Origin: Gammaproteobacteria bacterium
Lineage (GTDB): Bacteria; Pseudomonadota; Gammaproteobacteria; Natronospirales; REEB76
Length of the DNA stretch: 9,734 bases
Direction: 5' to 3'
Assembly: GCA_027317045.1 (NCBI GenBank)
Contig: DAHVFI010000053.1
Location: 1 to 9,734 of the forward strand
The stretch's first letter is position 1, and each line of letters opens with the position of its first letter. The position numbers and the translations under genes are program-made. The notes under the pieces were generated by a model that ran no database searches, was not told where the DNA came from, and was given only the letters and a program-made list of their open reading frames with translations. Shown here piece by piece: positions 5,286-9,734 of this stretch.

Positions 5286-5918
5286 CTAATTCTTGTCTTG
5301 ATTCAAAAGGCGGCCCAGCCGTGCCTTCAGCGCCGGCCACTCCGGCTCCAGGATCGAATAGCGTGCCGAGTCACGCGCGCTGCTGTCAGCGGCCAGCCGA
5401 TGCGCACGCAGAATTCCCTCGAAACTGCCGCCGATGCGCTCGAGGGCGGCGCGTGAGCGCTGGTTGCGTGCGTCCGTGTGAAAACAGACACGCAGCACCC
5501 GCCAGGTTTCGAAGGCGTGGGTCAGCATCAGCAGTTTGGCCTCGGTGTTGGCGGACGTGCGCACGGCCGTACGGGTCAGCCAGGTGTAGCCGATCTCGCA
5601 GGCGTCGGGCGCATGGCGGCCGTGGCGCGCGTGGCCGTGCGGCCACGCCCAGCGCTCCAGGTTCCAGAAACGCGTGGAGCCAATGACCACACCGTCATCC
5701 ACGCGGACAGTGGCGAACGGTACGGCGCTGCCGGCATCCCGCCAAGTCAGGGCGGTGTTGACGTAGCGGGTGGCCTCAATCTTGCCCTGGGGAACGACGC
5801 TCCACTGGTAGAGGGCGGTGTCCGCTGCGGCGGCGGCCACCAAGCCGCTCACGTGACGCTGCTCCAGCGGTTCGAGACGCACGTGCTTGCCTTGCAGCAC
5901 CGGATTTTCTGTTTGCAT
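5286..5918 (-). CDS. RimJ/RimL-type GNAT N-acetyltransferase
   Basis: The 210-aa product has the GNAT fold in RimJ/RimL-like form: GKHVRLEPLEQRHVSGL at the start (10-26), the strand VVIGSTRFWNLERW (77-90), then CEIGYTWLTRTAVRTSANTEAK (107-128), where the RT..NTEAK segment occupies the acetyl-CoA pyrophosphate loop, and DARNQRSRAALERIGGSFEGILR (149-171), the usual N..S..ALE.IG region. The family transfers acetyl from acetyl-CoA to an amine; some members act on ribosomal protein N-termini or small molecules, and the substrate here is not predictable. A His/Arg-rich insert (PHGHARHGRHAPDA, 93-106) precedes the core and is common in one subgroup. The ATG at 5918 has only a weak TGAG upstream. The gene probably starts its own transcript or follows weakly from upstream. 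Confidence 0.85.
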   Translation of the reverse strand: MQTENPVLQGKHVRLEPLEQRHVSGLVAAAAADTALYQWSVVPQGKIEATRYVNTALTWRDAGSAVPFATVRVDDGVVIGSTRFWNLERWAWPHGHARHGRHAPDACEIGYTWLTRTAVRTSANTEAKLLMLTHAFETWRVLRVCFHTDARNQRSRAALERIGGSFEGILRAHRLAADSSARDSARYSILEPEWPALKARLGRLLNQDKN

Positions 5919-6102
5919 GGCTCAAATATACCGTGGGTTTGCGCGCAGCCAAAAGGGAAATTATTTCCTTACGCTGCGATGATTGAATTCACGGGATCGG
6001 ATTGGAAATATATTAACTCAAGACTTGATCCCTGTTGCCTCTACATCCCGCGTAAAGCTGATTTGTTTCACGTTCGGAATGCCGAGTGTTTGCCTGCGCT
6101 GG

Positions 6103-6444
6103 TTACTCGATAGGCGGCATCGGACCCGCGACCGTTCCGCTGTCTGGCCCGACATGCTGGCGCAGCAGCAGCATAAAAACACGCTCCACAGCGAGGCTGT
6201 CTATTCCATAGCCGGCTGCCAGGGCTTTGACGCGATCCAGTATTTCCTGCTCACGTTGTGGGCAATGAAGGCACGCTCCATGTTCCGCCTTCAAAGTGAG
6301 CGCACACCGGGTCAAGGCAGCACGTTTCGCAATCAGCGCGACCATTTCAGCATCCACCCGGTCGATTTGACGGCGGATCCGGCTCAAGCTGCGGCTGAAC
6401 GGCGATACGCGCTCAGCATCGATCCGGGGTCGCCCGGCCTTCAT
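6103..6444 (-). CDS. AroQ-type chorismate mutase-like protein
   Basis: The 113-aa product has the three-helix AroQ fold: SLSRIRRQIDRVDAEMVALIAKR (19-41), a second helix from about 45, CPQREQEILDRVKALA (61-76), and a closing helix (82-97). Aligned to E. coli chorismate mutase by eye, the active-site residues Arg11, Arg28, Lys39, Arg51 and Glu52 correspond to Arg24, Arg41, Lys52, Arg64 and Glu65 and are all kept. Asp48, Ser84 and Gln88 are Cys61, His97 and Asp101. Chorismate mutase turns chorismate into prephenate; the related PchB cleaves isochorismate. No dehydratase, dehydrogenase or DAHP synthase domain is attached. The start is uncertain: ATG at 6444 gives a normal AroQ N-terminus and leaves room for the ubiT promoter, while a GTG at 6456 or TTG at 6540 is possible. 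It is divergent from ubiT. Confidence 0.75.
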   Translation of the reverse strand: MKAGRPRIDAERVSPFSRSLSRIRRQIDRVDAEMVALIAKRAALTRCALTLKAEHGACLHCPQREQEILDRVKALAAGYGIDSLAVERVFMLLLRQHVGPDSGTVAGPMPPIE

Positions 6445-6486
6445 GCGCGCAAACACGCTATTGCGCCTGCTGGTTTCTGCAAAGCC

Positions 6487-6528
6487 ATGACCTGCATCAA
6501 TTTCCCTGCCGCTGGTTTGTCGTATCCT
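6487..6528 (+). promoter_or_regulatory. candidate class II FNR/Anr-dependent promoter of ubiT
   Basis: ATGAC-CTGC-ATCAA (6487-6500) matches 8 of 10 defined bases of the FNR box TTGAT-N4-ATCAA. If its centre is at -41.5, transcription starts at 6535 and the -10 hexamer should occupy 6523-6528; that hexamer is TATCCT, 4/6 to TATAAT including T, A and the last T. The predicted leader of 21 nt contains the GAGG ribosome binding site at 6544-6547. No experiment is implied; this is a pattern match with matching geometry. Confidence 0.55.
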
Positions 6529-6555
6529 CGCGCTACCCAATCCGAGGATATGCCC

Positions 6556-7080
6556 ATGTTTCTAAAAGACACTGTCCGCAAACCGCGGCATGGCGAGCAT
6601 GCATCACCAGCGCGCAGCCTCGCGCTCAAAGCCATGCACTTTTCCGCGAATGGAATTGCCGCGCCCCTGTTCGAAAAGATGCTCTCGGTGTTTGTGAACC
6701 AGGTTTTTGGTATCCACATGGCACGCGGGGATCTGGATTTTCTTGAGGGCCGCCGGCTTGCCGTCCAGTTTGAGGATTGCGGGGCGCGCTGGGCTTTCAC
6801 GCTGCACTGCCGCAGGCTGTGTGCGCTGCCGCAGCGCGCGCTTCCGGAAGTGACCATTCGAGCCCGGCCTGCGGAATTCATGATGCTGGCGATGCGGCGA
6901 GTGGATGCCGACACGCTGTTTTTTCAGCGGCGTCTCGCGATTGACGGCGACGTGGCCCTCGGACTGACGGTTAAGAATTTCCTGGACGCCCTCGATCTCG
7001 ATGAGCTTCCATGGCCGGCAAAAATCGCGCTGCACGCGGGCGACAGGCTGCTGTCCGACAGCCAACGCAGATCCGGCTGA
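6556..7080 (+). CDS. ubiT: UbiT, SCP2-domain accessory factor for O2-independent ubiquinone synthesis
   Basis: The 174-aa product has the same length as E. coli UbiT (YhbT). Its strongest matches are FVNQVF....ARGDLDFLEGRRLAV (46-70) and DTLFFQRRLAIDGDVALGLTVKN (119-141) with DALDLDELP following; the second block is the hallmark of the family. UbiT has a sterol-carrier-protein-2 fold that binds lipids and is thought to present ubiquinone intermediates to the anaerobic enzymes. The frame is open far upstream, so the start must be chosen: ATG at 6556 is eight nt after GAGG (6544-6547), while the ATG at 6550 is two nt from it. The gene converges on ubiV with an 11-nt gap, and its upstream region carries the FNR-type promoter described above. 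Confidence 0.92.
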   Translation: MFLKDTVRKPRHGEHASPARSLALKAMHFSANGIAAPLFEKMLSVFVNQVFGIHMARGDLDFLEGRRLAVQFEDCGARWAFTLHCRRLCALPQRALPEVTIRARPAEFMMLAMRRVDADTLFFQRRLAIDGDVALGLTVKNFLDALDLDELPWPAKIALHAGDRLLSDSQRRSG

Positions 7081-7091
7081 AGGGCCAGGAC

Positions 7092-8000
7092 TCATGGCAT
7101 GCTCCGTTCGGATTCCATCTGCAGATGGCCGGCTTGTCCAAACCAATAGCCGTTGCAGCCGGCACCCTCGATGAATGCGGACAGGTCGGGCAAAGCGCCC
7201 CGGCGCAGTGCCGCATGCGTGTGATCGATGATTTCCCGCATATGCTGTGATTGCGGGCTGATCCGCAGGAGCTGCACGCCCAGGGCCTGCATGTCTTTCC
7301 ATTCCGGAATGAGGTTGAGTACATCGCCTGACTGGGTCTGAATGCCGTTCAGCGTCAGCAGACGCTCATCGTCCTGTGTGTATACCGCCAGCCCATCCGG
7401 GTACTTGAGACATTCAAATTCACAGCCGTCTTTTGGCTGGTTATTGGCGCGCGCGGTGAAGCAACGTGCGGAGTAGGCCAGCGGCATGTGACCAAAGGCG
7501 AATATCTCGGTTTCAAAACGTTCTCCGAATCCCAGGTCATCGGCCTCCTCAAGAATTGCGGCCAGTGTCATGCGCGGCAGTTCCATGGGTGCCGTCCAGC
7601 GCATCAACCCCAGGCGTTGCAGATAATGCAGGCTGCGGGTGTTATACACGTTGATGGCCGGTCCCACCGCGAACGGCAACCGCTTTTCGCTTAGCAGATG
7701 CACCGCGGCCATGTCGTTGGCCTCCACCAGCACATCGCCGTTGTCACACAGCCGTGCCAAGGTACTCAATTCCGATTCAGCCTCGATGAGCGTGAGCGTG
7801 GAAAGCACCGCCTGTTTGCCGGTCTGGGAAATTTCACGGGCCAGATCAATCCACTCAACGGTGCGCAAGGCGCGCCGCTTGGAACACACCGTTTCCCCCA
7901 GATAGAGGGAATCCACCGGCCACCCGGCCGCCTGTGCGTAAAAATCCAAGAGCGTGGCGCGTGGCCAGTAATAAAGAACCGGACCCAGGGAGATTTTCAT
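7092..8000 (-). CDS. ubiV: UbiV, iron-sulphur subunit of the UbiU-UbiV hydroxylation complex
   Basis: The 302-aa product starts MKISLGPVLYYWPRATLLDF, very close to the E. coli UbiV start, and belongs to the U32 (peptidase-like) family. The four cysteines known to hold the 4Fe-4S cluster are kept as Cys39 (GETVCSKRR), Cys180 (YSARCFTAR), Cys193 and Cys197 (GCEFECLKYP). UbiV pairs with UbiU to hydroxylate the ubiquinone ring without oxygen. The start at 8000 is chosen by homology and has no strong ribosome binding site; an ATG at 8018, four nt after the ubiU stop, would fit re-initiation by ribosomes leaving ubiU and would add six residues (MTAMSA). It is the second gene of a ubiU-ubiV operon with a 22-nt gap. 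Confidence 0.95.
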   Translation of the reverse strand: MKISLGPVLYYWPRATLLDFYAQAAGWPVDSLYLGETVCSKRRALRTVEWIDLAREISQTGKQAVLSTLTLIEAESELSTLARLCDNGDVLVEANDMAAVHLLSEKRLPFAVGPAINVYNTRSLHYLQRLGLMRWTAPMELPRMTLAAILEEADDLGFGERFETEIFAFGHMPLAYSARCFTARANNQPKDGCEFECLKYPDGLAVYTQDDERLLTLNGIQTQSGDVLNLIPEWKDMQALGVQLLRISPQSQHMREIIDHTHAALRRGALPDLSAFIEGAGCNGYWFGQAGHLQMESERSMP

Positions 8001-8022
8001 GGCCGACATGGCGGTCATGACT

Positions 8023-9018
8023 TCACTGCCAGGGACGGTGATAGGCGCCGAGGGTGGTGTGTGCGCCCTCGGAAATGCCGGCCAGGGACTCCGCCCACTC
8101 ATGACGCACCGTGAATGCGTCTTTCTGTGTGCTCAGGGCATCCAGTGCGGCGCGCCAAATGCGGGTCACCTGTGCAACATAGGCGGTGCCTCGCTGCCGG
8201 CCCTCGATCTTGATGGCCTTGATACCCGCCTTGGCAAGCAACGGCAGCAGTTCAATGGTATTGAGGCTCGTGGGTTCCTCGATCACATGATAGACAGAAT
8301 CGGCGGCACGGAATCTGCCTTTGCAAATCACCGGGTAGCCGGTGACAGTGCCGGCGGGGAAGCGGTCCATGAGCAAGCCGTTGAGGCGCGATTCGAGGCC
8401 GTCTGCGGTTGAGTGCCAGGCTACGAACTCCGCCGGCGAACAAGCGCCGCAGAGGTTCGGCGATTTGCCGGTGGCATAGGAAGACAGCTGGCAGCGGCCT
8501 TCAACCATGATGCACAAACTGCCAAACGCAAAAACCTCGAGATCCACGGGGCTGTGCTTTGCGAGCCGGGTCACCTGTTCCAGTGACAGCACCCTTGGCA
8601 GCACCGCCCGCCGGATGCCAAATTGCTGCTGATACAAGCCCAGCGCATGCCGGTTGGTGGCCGATGCCTGCACCGACAGGTGCAAGCGCAGATTCGGATG
8701 GCGGCTCGCCGCATATTCCATCACGCCCATGTCGGCAACGATCAGGGCGTCGAAGCCGGCATCATCCGCAACGTCGACGGCACGCTGCCAGCGTGCCCAG
8801 CCCTGCGGCTGAGGATAGGTGTTGATCGCAAGAAAAGCCTTGGCTCCAGCGACATGCGCGTAGAACACGGCTTTGGCAAGATTGCTTTCCTCAAAATTCA
8901 GACCGGGGAAATGCCGTGCGTTGGTGTCATTGCGCATACCGATATAGACGGCGTCCGCACCGTTATCAATCGCCGCCTTCAGCGAAGGCAGGTTTCCTGC
9001 AGGGGCAACGAGCTCCAC
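8023..9018 (-). CDS. ubiU: UbiU, iron-sulphur subunit of the UbiU-UbiV hydroxylation complex
   Basis: The 331-aa product has the E. coli UbiU length and the U32-family start MELVAPAGNLPSLKAAIDNGADAVYIG. The cluster cysteines are all present at the same numbers as in E. coli: Cys169 (GSLCIM), Cys176 (EGRCQLSSY), Cys193 (LCGACSP) and Cys232 (PVICKGR). Other family marks are LSVQASATN (114-122) and IKIEGRQR near residue 277. With UbiV it forms the complex that adds hydroxyl groups to ubiquinone precursors without O2. Translation begins at a GTG (9018) eight nt after GAGG. Upstream lies a palindromic FNR-type site with a matching -10 element. It is the first gene of the ubiU-ubiV unit. Confidence 0.95.
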   Translation of the reverse strand: MELVAPAGNLPSLKAAIDNGADAVYIGMRNDTNARHFPGLNFEESNLAKAVFYAHVAGAKAFLAINTYPQPQGWARWQRAVDVADDAGFDALIVADMGVMEYAASRHPNLRLHLSVQASATNRHALGLYQQQFGIRRAVLPRVLSLEQVTRLAKHSPVDLEVFAFGSLCIMVEGRCQLSSYATGKSPNLCGACSPAEFVAWHSTADGLESRLNGLLMDRFPAGTVTGYPVICKGRFRAADSVYHVIEEPTSLNTIELLPLLAKAGIKAIKIEGRQRGTAYVAQVTRIWRAALDALSTQKDAFTVRHEWAESLAGISEGAHTTLGAYHRPWQ

Positions 9019-9057
9019 GCTGACAGCCTCACACGGGTCTGACCGGGATGAGGTGGA

Positions 9058-9099
9058 AGTCTATTGATGTAGACGTGCGGATAACATGATCTAGATCAT
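9058..9099 (-). promoter_or_regulatory. candidate class II FNR/Anr-dependent promoter of ubiUV
   Basis: ATGATCTAGATCAT (9086-9099) is a perfect palindrome and matches 8 of 10 defined bases of TTGAT-N4-ATCAA. Centring it at -41.5 on the minus strand puts the start of transcription at 9051 and the -10 hexamer at 9063-9058, which reads TAGACT, 4/6 to TATAAT. This leaves a 32-nt leader to the GTG at 9018. The same geometry is seen in front of ubiT. Confidence 0.6.
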
Positions 9100-9135
9100 T
9101 GCCAACAGCTACGCAGCGTTAATCCGCTGGTCCAC

Positions 9136-9158
9136 TGAATTAGACTTGGACTAATTCA
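9136..9158. repeat. inverted repeat TGAATTAG-7 nt-CTAATTCA
   Basis: Perfect 8-bp AT-rich arms flank ACTTGGA. It lies upstream of the FNR-type site of ubiU, about 37 nt further out, and at the edge of a gene-free stretch. It could be a second regulator site for ubiUV, a small hairpin, or the remnant of an insertion. No T-run follows. Confidence 0.5.
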
Positions 9159-9407
9159 AACGGCGGATGCAAACTGGCGCAGGCTTATCATGGTTGCCGG
9201 CCCATGCCGATCGGCACAAAGCCTTGCTGCTGACCGCATTCGGAATTAATTCCTTACTTCCGGTTTTGTAAAACCAGGGCCGGTCTGTGATTACGCCGTT
9301 TCTCGATTCCCGCCACGCAGTCGGCTCATCCCACCACGCGCCTTCCACCACAAAGAAAGCGCTCACTATCGGTGTGGCTTTGTATTCCGGAGTGCGCGTC
9401 ATGCAAG
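9159..9407. other. stretch without a supported gene
   Basis: Between the inverted repeat and the stop of the right-hand GNAT gene there is one minus-strand frame of 83 codons (9402 to 9151) that includes a WWDEPTAWRESR segment. It has no ribosome binding site and no family I recognise, so it is left uncalled. No terminator is visible for the GNAT gene. Confidence 0.35.
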
Positions 9408-9734
9408 TCAGCTTGCGCCTGTCTGACTGCTATCCGGCGGGCAGGCAAAGAGTTTGGTCGCATGTACCTGTCCGGAGAGTATCAGCGTCTGTTCGTAGCC
9501 GAAGCCGATGTTCTCCAGCACTTTGATGGAGCGCTGGTTGTCGGGCGAGGCGATGGCCAGGATGCGCCGCAGGCCGAGGGTATTTTTTGCGTACTCCAGC
9601 ACCGCGCTGGCAGACTCCTGGGCATAACCCTTGCCCCGGAAGCCGGCCAGCAAGGCGAAGCCCAGATCCACATCCGCCAAGGCATCGCGTTTTATCAGTC
9701 CGCACAGCCCAATGCGGATGCCGGTCTTCAGCGT
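9408..9734 (-). CDS. GNAT N-acetyltransferase, C-terminal part cut by window edge
   Basis: The frame stays open to the right edge, giving at least 108 residues that begin TLKTGIRIGLCGLIKRD and contain the GNAT core: VDLGFALL (22-29), the acetyl-CoA loop GFRGKGYAQE (31-40), LGLRRILAIASPDNQRSIKVLENIGFGYEQ (53-82) with the usual N..S..VLE.IGF, and a short C-terminal tail. This is a RimJ/RimL-like acetyltransferase with a canonical R-G-K-G-Y/A loop, distinct from the variant loop of the GNAT protein at 5286-5918. The N-terminus lies outside the window. It is on the same strand as ubiUV but about 390 nt upstream of ubiU, with the ubiU promoter between, so it is probably not in that operon. The substrate is unknown. 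Confidence 0.85.
   Translation of the reverse strand, partial: TLKTGIRIGLCGLIKRDALADVDLGFALLAGFRGKGYAQESASAVLEYAKNTLGLRRILAIASPDNQRSIKVLENIGFGYEQTLILSGQVHATKLFACPPDSSQTGAS

Noticed and set aside
5478..6113. Long plus-strand frame antisense to the acetyltransferase
   Set aside because: Typical shadow frame in GC-rich DNA; the minus strand encodes a clear GNAT protein.
5983..6555. Long plus-strand extension of the ubiT reading frame
   Set aside because: The frame is open but lies antisense to the AroQ-like gene, and the ribosome binding site and E. coli length fix the ubiT start at 6556.
7466..9042. Several plus-strand frames antisense to ubiU and ubiV
   Set aside because: The minus strand encodes full-length UbiU and UbiV with all cluster cysteines.
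9151..9402. Minus-strand frame of 83 codons with WWDEPTAWRESR
   Set aside because: No ribosome binding site and no recognised family; its stop lies in the inverted repeat. It could be a decayed gene, but that cannot be shown here.
1..9734. CRISPR array, tRNA or rRNA genes
   Set aside because: No regularly spaced direct repeats of CRISPR size and no cloverleaf or rRNA pattern was seen by reading; a tRNA scan was not run.

Overview
The window looks like a piece of chromosome from a facultatively anaerobic, ubiquinone-making proteobacterium, most likely a gammaproteobacterium. The main reason is a complete set of genes for oxygen-independent ubiquinone synthesis (ubiT, ubiU, ubiV). UbiT has the E. 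coli length of 174 aa, UbiU has the E. coli length of 331 aa, and all eight iron-sulphur cysteines of UbiU and UbiV fall at the E. coli positions as I recall them. Most of the window is GC-rich; the first ~1.45 kb is clearly AT-rich and looks acquired.

Left part (1-1421): the start of an IS5-type transposase runs off the left edge. It is followed by three small minus-strand genes for hypothetical membrane proteins, one with two CxxC pairs. A GC-rich non-coding spacer at 353-547 has attC-like ends, so at least one of these genes may be an integron-type cassette. The AT-rich block stops inside the 3' end of a class I methyltransferase gene (1422-2057, minus).

Middle part (2058-5918): a plus-strand four-helix membrane protein of the LiaF/DUF5668 type has a strong palindrome in its leader. 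Next comes a minus-strand pair, a degenerate GIY-YIG-like protein followed 3 nt later by a 90-aa protein. Then come a 49-aa single-helix protein that is easy to miss, a disordered Pro/Ala-rich protein with a good terminator, a YCII-domain protein and a RimJ/RimL-like acetyltransferase.

Right part (6103-9018): this is the most interesting region. ubiT (plus) and ubiU-ubiV (minus) converge with only 11 nt between them. Each unit has an 8/10 match to the FNR/Anr box. In both cases a 4/6 match to the -10 hexamer lies exactly where a class II FNR promoter (box centred at -41.5) would put it. Divergent from ubiT is a small AroQ-type chorismate mutase-like gene. Chorismate mutase makes prephenate, which related U32-family hydroxylases (RlhA, TrhP) need for oxygen-independent hydroxylation. 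The gene could therefore supply the hydroxyl donor to UbiU-UbiV. This is an inference from gene position and family chemistry.

The right edge carries the C-terminal part of a second GNAT acetyltransferase. No tRNA, rRNA or CRISPR array was seen.
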